From DFXE01 sp032054765 (lineage in GTDB: Bacteria; Bacteroidota; Bacteroidia; Bacteroidales; Tannerellaceae): a DNA stretch of 64,000 nt. Numbering within the stretch: the stretch's first letter is position 1; each line of letters starts with the position of its first letter. Shown piece by piece: positions 33,822 to 42,271 of this stretch. The notes beneath the pieces are model-generated. The model did not search any database, was not told the DNA's origin, and saw only the letters and a program-made list of their open reading frames with translations. The translations under genes were made by a program, and so were the position numbers. The stretch is taken from contig DAMBSC010000012.1 in NCBI GenBank assembly GCA_032054765.1, forward strand, positions 109,102-173,101, in the 5' to 3' direction.

Positions 33822-35642
33822 TTAACTATTTATTTCAATAACCGTTTCCGTTCCTTTACCCGGAGCAGAAAAAATATCCATTTTCCCTTTACATGAAGCT
33901 ACCCTGTCTTTGATACTTCTTAGACCGACTCCTTTGACCACTGTTTTTTCATCAAATCCCGATCCGTCGTCCTGAACGGTAAGCGCGATATGTTTTTCTC
34001 CCTGCACCAGTTGCACATTGATGTTTTTCGCTCCCGAATGACGAACAGAGTTTGCCACCAATTCACTTACACAACAGTATACTACAAACTCTATTCTTTT
34101 TTCAATACGTTTTTCCTGACCGAAGAAGTGGAACCGCACATTGGAAAATTGAGCGGTAAAATCCTCCAATGCCGTTTTTATACCGGAACGCAAAGCTATC
34201 GGCATAAGGTCGCTCGATATCCTGCGCACTTCTTCGATACATCCGTTCAGTTTATTACTGATATCCGTATTCCCTATTTCGGATTTTACCGCCGCAAGAG
34301 AACCGAGCAGGCGGTCGTGAAGCTCTCCGGCAATACGTTCGCGTTCGCCTATCTCTCCTTCCTGAATAGCATTTGATGCGACTAACTGTTTCTCTTTTTG
34401 TGAATTTCTTATCTTAAACCACGACGCCACTCCCAAAGAAAGGATAAGCAATACGCCTGCAATTCCCAGCCAGACATAAAACTGCCGTTCCCTTTCCAAC
34501 GAAGCAATACGCATTTCTTTCTTCTCGGTTTCGTATTTGGTCTCCATGTCTGCAATAACTTTTTGATATTGAGTTCCTGCATTTTTTTCCATTGAGTGAA
34601 CATACTTTACAAAAAAGGAATGCGCTTTGTCTAATTCTCCCGAGTACAAATAAGCTGCAGCAAGATTTGTTAATGTAGACATCTGTACATTAAGAGAATC
34701 TGCTTCCCAGGCTTTAAGTACAACTGCTTTACATTCATCAAAACGTTGTTGGTATAGGTAGACATAAGACAATACGGTCCATGCAGCAATCAGCGATCTC
34801 GATTCTCCGTATTCTTCGGCAATTCGTAAACATTCAACTGCATATTTTTCGGCTTTGTCATTTTCTCCTTTCTCCAGGCAATAATCATACGCCAGGGATT
34901 GTAAGCAAAAGATTATACCTTTTTTATTATTAATATCCCGGGCAATTCCGAGGGCTTTTTTTGAATATTCTATTTTCTTGTCTACATCGCCAACTATACC
35001 TCCAAGGTTATAATAAATACACATTTTCCCATATTTATAATCAATTTTCTCTGCTAACATTTCAGCCTGTTCAGTATAGTAACCGGCACGTTCCATATTA
35101 TTCAGCAAGCGATGATATTCACCTATACTATTCAGAGTCAAAGCGATATTCTTTTCATCCCCTGTACTTTCGAATATATCCAACGCTTTCAGGTAATATT
35201 CTAATGCGACCTCATTATCTTTATATTCTCTATTATATATATGTATTGTTCCCAGGCATTTATATATCAGTGCTTCACATTCTCTATGCCCTGTTTCGAT
35301 AGCTAATTCAAGTCCTTTTTTATAATAAATGATAGCGGAATCAACTTTTCCATAAAATTCATAAGCTACTCCCTTATATTTGTAAAAATCCGCTATCCCT
35401 GCATTATCATTTTCTTTTTGAGCAAGTTCAAGCCCTTCTTCAGAATAATGTATAAATTTATCTACATTGTTATATTGGTATATATCACATAGTTTTTTAT
35501 AAATGCCGATTTTCTCATCATCGGCCAACTTCTGTGTATTCAATACATTTATCAACGAATCTGCATTCGTGGATTGTCCGTTAGCATTCAATGCCAGTAA
35601 AACGAATAGGCAAAAGGTAAGTATCTGTTTCATGGGATTCAT
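33822..35642 (-). CDS. TPR-containing sensor histidine kinase (HisKA_3 type)
   Basis: A 606-residue membrane kinase. A signal peptide (MKQILTFCLFVLLALNANGQ) is followed by a periplasmic array of about seven TPR repeats (residues ~30-370), a membrane helix (FYVWLGIAGVLLILSLGVASW, ~395), the HisKA_3 dimer/phosphoacceptor motif GERERIAGELHDRLLG with His ~445, and the HATPase domain with ELVANSVRHSGAKN and DDGSGFDE. This design is common in Bacteroidetes. An ATG three codons downstream is an equally good start. The pair probably controls the divergent secreted-protein gene at 35884 and itself through the sites between them (inference). Confidence 0.92.
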   Translation of the reverse strand: MNPMKQILTFCLFVLLALNANGQSTNADSLINVLNTQKLADDEKIGIYKKLCDIYQYNNVDKFIHYSEEGLELAQKENDNAGIADFYKYKGVAYEFYGKVDSAIIYYKKGLELAIETGHRECEALIYKCLGTIHIYNREYKDNEVALEYYLKALDIFESTGDEKNIALTLNSIGEYHRLLNNMERAGYYTEQAEMLAEKIDYKYGKMCIYYNLGGIVGDVDKKIEYSKKALGIARDINNKKGIIFCLQSLAYDYCLEKGENDKAEKYAVECLRIAEEYGESRSLIAAWTVLSYVYLYQQRFDECKAVVLKAWEADSLNVQMSTLTNLAAAYLYSGELDKAHSFFVKYVHSMEKNAGTQYQKVIADMETKYETEKKEMRIASLERERQFYVWLGIAGVLLILSLGVASWFKIRNSQKEKQLVASNAIQEGEIGERERIAGELHDRLLGSLAAVKSEIGNTDISNKLNGCIEEVRRISSDLMPIALRSGIKTALEDFTAQFSNVRFHFFGQEKRIEKRIEFVVYCCVSELVANSVRHSGAKNINVQLVQGEKHIALTVQDDGSGFDEKTVVKGVGLRSIKDRVASCKGKMDIFSAPGKGTETVIEINS

Positions 35643-35685
35643 ATTAAGTTTTACAAAACTATCGATTTCCCATATACTTTCCTAC

Positions 35686-35739
35686 TACCCAAAAGGGTAA
35701 GTTCTTTATGCAAACAGCAAAAAACTACTCCTTTGGGTA
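35686..35739. promoter_or_regulatory. Two 14-base palindromic sites, candidate response-regulator operators
   Basis: TACCCAAAAGGGTA (35686-35699) is a perfect inverted repeat; TACTCCTTTGGGTA (35726-35739) is the same with one arm slightly decayed. They lie 40 bases apart, about four DNA turns, between the kinase gene (start 35642, minus) and the gene at 35884 (plus). NarL-type regulators bind short inverted heptamer sites, so they may be binding sites of the adjacent response regulator (inference). Confidence 0.5.
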
Positions 35740-35883
35740 ATTGACCGGCATGGATAGCCACTGTAATTTTATCGACACATTACATATACCGTTCATATAC
35801 GATAAGGCAATATAGAAAATGGTTGTGTATTCATTTAATTTTTGGTGTAAAGGATATTTTCTTAACTAATTAATTTCAATCAT

Positions 35884-36459
35884 ATGAAGTATCTATTCAT
35901 TAGCATTTTATTGGTACTCTTTTCGGGAATCATAAACGCGCAGTACAAACCTGCCGAAATAATTATGAAAGACGGCAATAAACATGAGGGATTAGTCAAG
36001 ATCCCCGGTTTTAGTGATAAAAATGTAAAGTTCAAAACAGCAGAACCGGACAAAGCGCAGGCTGTTAAATCAAAGGAGATCCGGAGACTTATTTTCAAAG
36101 ACAAAGAAGAACCGTTGGAGATGGAATATCTGAATTGCATGATGAAAGAGGCCATAATCGCTGCTGTGGGTTGGGGATGGGTGACGGTCGTTACGCGTGG
36201 AGCAGTATCCACCTACACAGGTAAAAAGCCACCCGTAGCAGGTCAGCGATATGTCAACAACGAAGATATTACATATTGCCACAGGGAGGGCGAAAAGCAT
36301 GCAATCCACCCACCGATACTCGGTTTCGCTACAACAATGGCAAAATACTTCGAAGATTATCCCGAACTGTCGTCTAAAATTAAGAACAAAGCCGACGGCT
36401 ATCAGCGTGAGAACATCAACGCCATCGTCGCTGAATATAACGAATGGAAAGGAAATTAA
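35884..36459 (+). CDS. Secreted hypothetical protein
   Basis: A 191-residue protein with a good signal peptide (MKYLFISILLVLFSGIINAQ). The mature part has an N-terminal strand-rich segment with IIMKDGNKHEGLVKIPGF, a pattern seen in many Bacteroidetes exported proteins of unknown role, and a hydrophobic middle (EAIIAAVGWGWVTVVTRGA). I do not recognise a catalytic motif. It is divergent from the two-component system and could be its target. Confidence 0.75.
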   Translation: MKYLFISILLVLFSGIINAQYKPAEIIMKDGNKHEGLVKIPGFSDKNVKFKTAEPDKAQAVKSKEIRRLIFKDKEEPLEMEYLNCMMKEAIIAAVGWGWVTVVTRGAVSTYTGKKPPVAGQRYVNNEDITYCHREGEKHAIHPPILGFATTMAKYFEDYPELSSKIKNKADGYQRENINAIVAEYNEWKGN

Positions 36460-36496
36460 ATACGCACAAATCACTTTAAATTAAAAATAAACAAAG

Positions 36497-37862
36497 ATGA
36501 AAAAATCATGTATCTATTTTAATGATCGTACTGCTGGCATTATTTGCCTCTTGCAGTGATGATAACGATAAGACAGTTTACACCGTCGCCTTTGAAACCG
36601 ATGGCGGCACACCGGTTCCGTCTGTACAGCAAGTGGAAGAAGGTAGTACAGCTACCGCTCCGGGTACCAACCCTGTTAAAGCAGGTTACGCATTCCTGTT
36701 CTGGCATTTAGACGGCGCAACAACCGCTTACAACTTCCAGACCCCTGTAAACAACAACATCACCCTCCATGCCCAATGGCAGGAAGAAGCCTCCGTCGAA
36801 TACTGGCAGGTGATATGGAACCTGAATGGCGGTACATGGCCGTCGGACGATAACCACGTTACACAGGTTGCAAAAGGCGGGACGCTTCCCGAACCCAATC
36901 CCCCCGCGAAAGCGGAAAACACTTTTGAAGGTTGGTATACAGAATCGGCTTTGACAAACAAGGCTACTTTCCCGTATGATGTAAGAAATGTTACGGCTAA
37001 TTTTACCCTTTACGCTAAATGGACGGATAAAGGAGGCGGAACGACTGATCCGGCGGGGACGTTCACTTCGATTACCACGCTGAAAACGTGGCTGGGAAAC
37101 CAACCGGCTAATACTGACGCTACACCTTATAAAATCGTACTGAAAGCTGTAAACCTCGATTCGGGGAGTAATTGGGCAGATTTGGGTATCGTTGTCGGCA
37201 AGGATAATAAAACTAAATATGTCGAACTCGATTTGAGCAGTTGTACAAGCACAGCCATCCCCGACGGCTATATCGAAGCGGGAAAGAATAATGGTGTCTA
37301 TTATGTTAATTATTACGGAGTGTTTGTCAACTGCGATAATATTTTGACGATAAAACTGCCTGACGGATTGAAAACAATAGGGAAATATACCTTTACAATG
37401 AGTGATAACCTAAGCTCCGTCATACTTCCCGCAAGCCTCGAAACTATCGGTACCTGTGCTTTCCTTTCATGCGACGCACTTGCTACAATCGCCTTGCCTG
37501 AAGGATTGAAAACCCTCGGCGGAGACGCATTTTCGCAAAGCGGCCTAACATCTATAACCATACCCGGTTCCGTAACCGATTTTGGTGCAGGAGTATTCAT
37601 GCGAAACGAATCTCTTACAACCGTAACTATCGAGGACGGAGTAAAAGCCATTGGTGCAGATGCTTTCTGGCGTTGTAATTCGCTCACCGAACTTATTATG
37701 AAGTGTGTGGTTCCTCCCACTTTGAAAGCCCACGCCGACGGTCTGGAACCATTAGAAGACACTCCGGCGGCTCTAAAGATCAAAGTTCCGGCCGCCAGCC
37801 TAAACGCTTACAAAACCGCCGCAGGCTGGAAAGATCACGCCGATAAAATTGTGTCGAATTGA
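36497..37862 (+). CDS. Surface lipoprotein with InlB_B repeats and BspA-like leucine-rich repeats; start region shifted
   Basis: About 450 residues. The body has a lipobox-like LFASC, two InlB_B-type repeats (YTVAFETDGGTPVPSVQQ to ITLHAQW; WQVIWNLNGGTWPSDDNH to FTLYAKW), and a C-terminal BspA/LRR_5 array (IGKYTFTMSDNLSSVILPAS, GTCAFLSCDALATIALPEG, GGDAFSQSGLTSITIPGS and so on). The open frame begins at 36522 with a very short leader. An ATG at 36497 is one base out of frame; if its run of six A were five, the start would read MKNHVSILMIVLLALFASC, a normal lipoprotein signal. Likely a surface adhesion or host-interaction protein by family resemblance. Confidence 0.8.
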
Positions 37863-37935
37863 GAACAGGGTTGTTACATTAGAAAAAAGAATAAAATATG
37901 AAACAAAGCCCGGAGTTTTTTTCCGGGAACATATA

Positions 37936-38167
37936 ATTATCCACATAATTCCATCTTTAGATCAATTGCAGTCAGTTTTAACTGACTGACCATAAATGAT
38001 TAGAGATTGATGAAAGATTAATTTGAGATTAATTAGACATCTGTCTCTCCATTGGCTTTAGCCGAACCAAATCTTTTGGCTAAAGCCAATAATATATCCA
38101 TATATCATTATCAGTCAGTTAAAACTAACAGCAATTGATCTAAAGATGGGGGAATTATGCGGATAAT
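37936..38167. repeat. MITE-like element copy 1 (long inverted ends, nested hairpin)
   Basis: The ends ATTATCCACATAATTCC..ATCTTTAGATCAATTGCAG and their reverse complement (to GGATAAT at 38167) pair over about 54 bases with few mismatches. Inside, TTGGCTTTAGCC and GGCTAAAGCCAA form a second hairpin. No coding capacity. It sits between the convergent genes at 36497 and 38217, where its hairpin could also stop transcription from both sides. A second copy with an inverted centre is at 40299-40478, and single ends at 25711 and 30222. Confidence 0.7.
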
Positions 38168-38216
38168 CAATTAGTTTTTCCAGCACGACTCCCTTCAATG
38201 TCCTGTATCAGGCTAA

Positions 38217-39071
38217 TCAGACCGAAGAGCGTAACCGGTGTAAATATTCCTCCACTTTCAGGTATTCCGCCTCAGGATAAATAAAACCAAGATTTGCCGC
38301 AACCCATTCAGCAGTTTCAACAAACAAGGCAATGGTGGTAAGAAGCGAACGATGACACATTGCGTATGTTGAACAATCATAGGTAGAAAGCAACCTTTCC
38401 CACTCTTCAGGAGAAATATACCTTTCCATATACTTATAATTCTTACCCATGCTGACGGAGAAGTTTGTCAGTACCCCCGCTTTCCACGACAACATACGCA
38501 ACAATTCCAATCGTACAAACTGATGCAGATGATCTGCCGCATACAAGATCTCTTTCCGTGCAAGACCTTTGGCAACATAAGTAGTCACCCACCAGAACTC
38601 ATTACAGCAATCCGAAAACTCCGCATCGGTAGGCTTACGAACATGGTAAAACGTATCTGCCGGAGGCGGCAACGGAGGGAAAATACCATCCTTATCAAGT
38701 AACAATTCAGTAAGCCCCTTTTCACCTTCGATGTACTTCGAAATAGCAGTCAAGGGAATTAACGTCAGGTCGATACGGTTGCCATCAGTAAAAAGCATCA
38801 GATAAGAAAACCAGCCTCCAAGGTCGGGCGGAAACAAAGTCATAGCCTCCGGTTTCTGCATAATGATACGTTCGCCGAAAACATCAAGCCAACGATCATC
38901 CACCATAAACGAATCCATTTCAGTAACAAAATATGAAACATCATAATCCTGAAAACGATCTTTCGGCACATTCAGATTCGTGCGCGAACCTTCTATACAA
39001 ACCGCCCTGACCCGCTCATCCCCCCGAGCAAGGCCAAGAACCAAATCAATCATTTCTTTCTCCGTCCTCAT
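38217..39071 (-). CDS. ANT(6)-type aminoglycoside nucleotidyltransferase
   Basis: About 284 residues of the streptomycin adenylyltransferase family (AadE-like): VCIEGSRTNLNVPKDRFQDYD holds the nucleotidyltransferase motif (G-S/SR-x-N..D-x-D/S), with the second acidic strand in NRIDLTLIP; DLGGWFSYLMLF and CCNEFWWVTTYVAKGL are family landmarks. It could adenylylate streptomycin at position 6, but chromosomal homologues need not give resistance. The ATG at 39071 is preferred over one at 39098 because a -7 box (TATATTTG, 39096-39103 on the minus strand) covers the upstream ATG region. Confidence 0.85.
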   Translation of the reverse strand: MRTEKEMIDLVLGLARGDERVRAVCIEGSRTNLNVPKDRFQDYDVSYFVTEMDSFMVDDRWLDVFGERIIMQKPEAMTLFPPDLGGWFSYLMLFTDGNRIDLTLIPLTAISKYIEGEKGLTELLLDKDGIFPPLPPPADTFYHVRKPTDAEFSDCCNEFWWVTTYVAKGLARKEILYAADHLHQFVRLELLRMLSWKAGVLTNFSVSMGKNYKYMERYISPEEWERLLSTYDCSTYAMCHRSLLTTIALFVETAEWVAANLGFIYPEAEYLKVEEYLHRLRSSV

Positions 39072-39127
39072 AATAAAAATACAATTCAATAAAAACAAAT
39101 ATAATGATTAATTCCAACACCCATTTA

Positions 39128-39178
39128 CCTTTCTCCCTTTTCTCCCTTTTCCCTTTTCTCCCTTTTTTACTACCTTTA
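39128..39178 (+). promoter_or_regulatory. Polypyrimidine tract joined to a -7-like box
   Basis: 41 uninterrupted C/T bases (39128-39168, repeats of CCCTTTT) are followed after two bases by TACCTTTA (39171-39178), close to the TAnnTTTG -7 box, 24 bases before the ATG of the membrane protein gene. No -33 TTTG is present. The same layout occurs at 40602-40688. Confidence 0.5.
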
Positions 39179-39201
39179 CCATAAAATAACTAATCAAAAA
39201 C

Positions 39202-39519
39202 ATGGACAACCTATTATTATCAGCCCTTATCGGAATAGCAGCAGGAACCATAGACATTATCCCCATGCTAATTCAGAAATTAGAAAAACGGGCAATCATT
39301 TCCGCTTTCCTACAATACTTTTTCGTCTCAATCATCATCGTAAATATAAATTTGCCGCACATCGCATGGTGGCTGCAAGGCGGTTTAATCTCGGTAGCAC
39401 TTGCCCTGCCCATAGTAGCTATTGTCTCACAAAAAGACCAAAAAGCCGTACCCATAATACTTACAACCGCAGCCATTCTGGGAACATTAATTGGAGTTGC
39501 CGGACATTACCTGCAATAA
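39202..39519 (+). CDS. Small hypothetical membrane protein
   Basis: A 105-residue protein that is almost all hydrophobic: helices at ~3-23, 30-50, 58-77 and 83-103. It lacks charged pairs or motifs of known small transporters. Homologues of this size are, as far as I can tell, unnamed in Bacteroidetes. It is preceded by an unusual polypyrimidine tract and followed by a YdeI-like gene in the same direction. Confidence 0.7.
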   Translation: MDNLLLSALIGIAAGTIDIIPMLIQKLEKRAIISAFLQYFFVSIIIVNINLPHIAWWLQGGLISVALALPIVAIVSQKDQKAVPIILTTAAILGTLIGVAGHYLQ

Positions 39520-39554
39520 AATAAACCCCGTTCCATTCTTTAACACACACAAGC

Positions 39555-40118
39555 TTGTCAATAGAAATAAAACATTTTGAAAACAGAAAAGATTGGCGAA
39601 AGTGGTTGGCTGACAACTTTCAGACTGCCAATGAAATATGGTTTGTATTTCCCATAAAATCATCAGGCAAAAAAAGCATAACATACAACGACGCAGTGGA
39701 AGAAGCCCTTTGCTTCGGATGGATTGACAGCACCATAAAACCGCTTGATAAAGAACATAGAATTCAGCGTTTCACACCAAGAAACCCCAAAAGCACCTAC
39801 TCGCAAGCCAACAAAGAAAGACTTAAATGGCTATTGGAAAACAAAATGATACACCCAAATCTTGAAGATAAAATACGAACTATCCTGTCCGACCCGTTTA
39901 TATTTCCGAATGACATAATTAACAAGCTGAAAGAAGACAAAATAGTATGGAAAAACTACCAACAATTTTCCGACCCCTACAAACGTATCCGCATAGCATA
40001 CATTGAAGCAGCAAGGAAACGACCGGAAGAATTTGAAAAGCGATTAAACAACTTTATAAACAAAACAAAAGAAAACAAAACAATAACAGGATTTGGAGGA
40101 ATTGAAAAATACTATTGA
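39555..40118 (+). CDS. YdeI/OmpD-associated family protein
   Basis: A 187-residue soluble protein. The opening WRKWLADNFQTANEIWFVF, SITYNDAVEEALCFGWIDS and RFTPRNPKSTYSQANKERL are the core blocks of the YdeI family (bacteriocin-protection/OmpD-associated), and the C-terminus (FEKRLNNFINKTKENKTI) ends with the usual basic helix. The start codon appears to be TTG at 39555; no ATG fits. It is a full-length relative of the fragment at 25770. Function not established. Confidence 0.82.
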   Translation: MSIEIKHFENRKDWRKWLADNFQTANEIWFVFPIKSSGKKSITYNDAVEEALCFGWIDSTIKPLDKEHRIQRFTPRNPKSTYSQANKERLKWLLENKMIHPNLEDKIRTILSDPFIFPNDIINKLKEDKIVWKNYQQFSDPYKRIRIAYIEAARKRPEEFEKRLNNFINKTKENKTITGFGGIEKYY

Positions 40119-40139
40119 TCCCAATAAATAAATTTGCCC

Positions 40140-40265
40140 TATAAAAATATAAAATTACGAGCCGACGGCTATACCATCGCAGGCGAACCAAGAACAAGCG
40201 GAGACGGATACTATGAAAGCGCCGTCTTAGACCCCGAAGGAAATTATATAAAAATAGTAGCCTGA
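40140..40265 (+). pseudogene. VOC/glyoxalase-like protein, C-terminal remnant
   Basis: A 41-residue frame reads LRADGYTIAGEPRTSGDGYY and ESAVLDPEGNYIKIVA before a stop. This is the last strand-pair of a VOC (glyoxalase/bleomycin resistance) domain, with the metal-binding Glu normally at GN-x-IE replaced by Lys-Ile here. There is no start codon and no N-terminal part, so it is a fragment. It ends 33 bases before the MITE-like element copy 2. Confidence 0.6.
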
Positions 40266-40298
40266 ACATAAAATAACAAAACAAATATCCCATATTGT

Positions 40299-40478
40299 CC
40301 TCATCTTTCGATCAATTGCAGTCAGTTTTAACTGACTGAAAACAATGATGATAAATAACAATTTATACAAATTGGCTTTAGCCAAAAGATGTAGTTCGGC
40401 TAAAGCCAATGAAGAGACAGATATAGCAAATCAATCTCTAATCATTTATGGTCAGTCAGTTAAAACTGACTGCAAGTG
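40299..40478. repeat. MITE-like element copy 2
   Basis: Left end TCATCTTTCGATCAATTGCAG, right end CAGTTAAAACTGACTGCAAG, with the core hairpin TTGGCTTTAGCC / GGCTAAAGCCAA inside. The unique middle words (AGAGACAGAT, AATCTCTAATCATTTATGG) occur in reverse order and on the other strand compared with copy 1, so the two copies are inverted relative to each other and flank the 2.1 kb with the ANT(6), membrane and YdeI genes. Confidence 0.7.
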
Positions 40479-40516
40479 AAAATCAACTGCAAAACAGCAT
40501 TCGCTTAGCGATAGTT

Positions 40517-40584
40517 AAAAAAAAGTATTAATACTTTTTGAAAATAGTATGCATACTTTTTAGGAAAACTATGCATACTATAAG
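40517..40584 (+). promoter_or_regulatory. Quasi-palindrome array E upstream of the DJ-1/PfpI gene
   Basis: Three units: AAAGTATTAATACTTTTTG, AAAATAGTATGCATACTTTTTAGG and AAAACTATGCATACTATAAG. The first is the same palindrome as in arrays A, B and D; the other two have a full AGTATGCATACT palindrome. The array lies 140 bases before the start of the gene, before the polypyrimidine tract. Confidence 0.55.
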
Positions 40585-40601
40585 AAATAAGGAGAAAGAA
40601 G

Positions 40602-40688
40602 TTTCCCCCCTTTCCCCTTTCCCCTTTCCCCCTCTCACCTCTCCCCTTGTTCCTTTCCCCCTTTTCTCCCTTTTTTTTATTACCTTTG
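40602..40688 (+). promoter_or_regulatory. Long polypyrimidine tract joined to a -7 box
   Basis: About 77 bases with only a few purines (40602-40678; blocks of CCCCTTT and CTCCC) are followed after two bases by TACCTTTG (40681-40688), a perfect -7 box, 36 bases upstream of the ATG at 40724. No TTTG occurs at the -33 position. It repeats the design at 39128-39178. Confidence 0.5.
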
Positions 40689-40723
40689 TAAGCACATGTT
40701 TAATAAAAGAAAGAAAATCAACA

Positions 40724-41326
40724 ATGAATAAAAAAGAAATCATCTTCGTACTCCTGAACGATTATGCCGATTGGGAAGGAGCCTATATCTCAACCTGTCT
40801 GAATCATGGTGTAAAACCACCGGAAAGTCCCGTTATCTATACGGTAAAAACCTTGTCACTGACCAAAGACCCTATTGTCTCATTAGGCGGATTCAAGGTA
40901 TTGCCCGATTACGACCTCAACGATCTGCCCGCTGACTATGCAGGACTGATCCTGATAGGCGGCATGAGATTGTTCACACCCGAAGCCCAGCAAATCGCCC
41001 CGTTGGTAGAGCAGGCAATCCGGGAGAATAAACTGGTAGCCGGAATATGCAACGGCTCCGTATTTCTGGGCATGAACGGACACCTCAACAATGTAAAACA
41101 TACCAGCAACGGACTGGACTACCTCAAACAATACGGCGGAGAAAAATACACAGGCGATTCCAACTATGTGAACCAACAAGCCGTCAGAGACGGGAATATC
41201 GTCACCGCCAACGGAACAGCACCTTTGGATTTCTGCCGCGAGATCCTCTATGTATTGGAAGCCGAAACACCAGAACTGATCGAGGCAACCTATCAGTTTT
41301 ACACCAACGGACTCTCCCCGAAATAA
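40724..41326 (+). CDS. DJ-1/PfpI family protein
   Basis: A 200-residue class I glutamine amidotransferase-like protein. The nucleophile elbow is AGICNGSVFLG (Cys ~residue 107), with the acidic partner in the YADWEGAYIS segment (Glu ~17); the family covers glyoxalases, chaperones and proteases. The start at 40724 is placed by the MNKKEIIFVLLNDYADWE beginning and by the promoter just upstream; the open frame extends further, into the pyrimidine tract. Followed 51 bases later by an alpha/beta hydrolase in the same direction. Confidence 0.87.
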   Translation: MNKKEIIFVLLNDYADWEGAYISTCLNHGVKPPESPVIYTVKTLSLTKDPIVSLGGFKVLPDYDLNDLPADYAGLILIGGMRLFTPEAQQIAPLVEQAIRENKLVAGICNGSVFLGMNGHLNNVKHTSNGLDYLKQYGGEKYTGDSNYVNQQAVRDGNIVTANGTAPLDFCREILYVLEAETPELIEATYQFYTNGLSPK

Positions 41327-41377
41327 CATTCGGGGCAGATTTTTTCTCGCTTGCAGTGAAAGTCTTAGGTTTGCCTC

Positions 41378-42094
41378 ATGAGAGAATACACCACCATTTA
41401 CAATCACCACATAAAAATACCCGTACTCCTCTGGGGCAAACCCGGCGACAAGATCATACTTGCCGTTCACGGCGATCTCTCCCATAAAGAAGACACCATT
41501 ATCGAACTGCTGGCTAAAAAAGCCGTCCCCAAAGGATACACTGTACTGAGCTTCGACCTCCCCGAACATGGCGACCGTAAAGACGACTGCTACATGCTCA
41601 ACCCTCCCAATGCCATATCCGATCTACAAGCAGTATATACCTATGCCCGAACAATAGGAAAAGAAATAACCCTATTCGCATGCAGTATAGGCGCTTATTT
41701 CAGTCTGCTGGCATACCCTGAACGCACATTCACAAAAATACTCCTTCTTTCCCCATTGGTAAATATGGAACGCATCATACAAAGCATGATGAACGCCTTT
41801 CAAGTCAGCGAACAAAAGCTGGAAGCAGAACAAAGCATACCCTTACCCATCGGAAAAACACTAGATTGGAACTATTATATGTATGCAAAGCAACACCCAA
41901 TAAAATTAAACCACACTCCATCCCTACACATACTCTACGGCTCAGAAGACACATTGACACCCCCCACAGAAATCAAAACCTTTGCACAAAAATATCAAGC
42001 AAAACTAACCATAACACAAAAAGGAAAACATTATCTCCACACAACCGAACAGTTACAAACTTTTGAAAATTGGCTAGGTAAAATTATCAATTAG
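41378..42094 (+). CDS. Alpha/beta hydrolase family protein
   Basis: A 238-residue soluble hydrolase. The oxyanion region is LAVHGDLSHKED, the nucleophile Ser lies in FACSIGAYFSLL (~residue 110; C-S-I-G-A instead of the common G-x-S-x-G), Asp in LYGSEDTLTPP (~residue 187) and His in GKHYLH (~214). The triad is complete. Substrate unknown. This is the last chromosomal gene before the tRNA remnant. Confidence 0.85.
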   Translation: MREYTTIYNHHIKIPVLLWGKPGDKIILAVHGDLSHKEDTIIELLAKKAVPKGYTVLSFDLPEHGDRKDDCYMLNPPNAISDLQAVYTYARTIGKEITLFACSIGAYFSLLAYPERTFTKILLLSPLVNMERIIQSMMNAFQVSEQKLEAEQSIPLPIGKTLDWNYYMYAKQHPIKLNHTPSLHILYGSEDTLTPPTEIKTFAQKYQAKLTITQKGKHYLHTTEQLQTFENWLGKIIN

Positions 42095-42232
42095 ATTTCC
42101 TAAATCTACCATTCGATTTCTTTTTTGTACATCGTGGCATTCCTTCATAAGCCTCATCTTTGCTGTCGATGATCAGACCGAACTAGGAGATCATAACAGA
42201 GATTCAGACATATTATAGTTCTTTGAGAACAT

Positions 42233-42267
42233 AAAAAAAGCCTTGATAACATATTTGTTATCAAGGC
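42233..42267 (-). terminator. Intrinsic terminator of the tRNA gene
   Basis: GCCTTGATAAC and GTTATCAAGGC (42240-42267) pair perfectly over 11 bases with a six-base loop; on the minus strand the hairpin is followed by seven T. It directly follows the tRNA 3' end, so it is the tRNA gene's own terminator. Confidence 0.85.
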
Positions 42268-42271
42268 TTTC

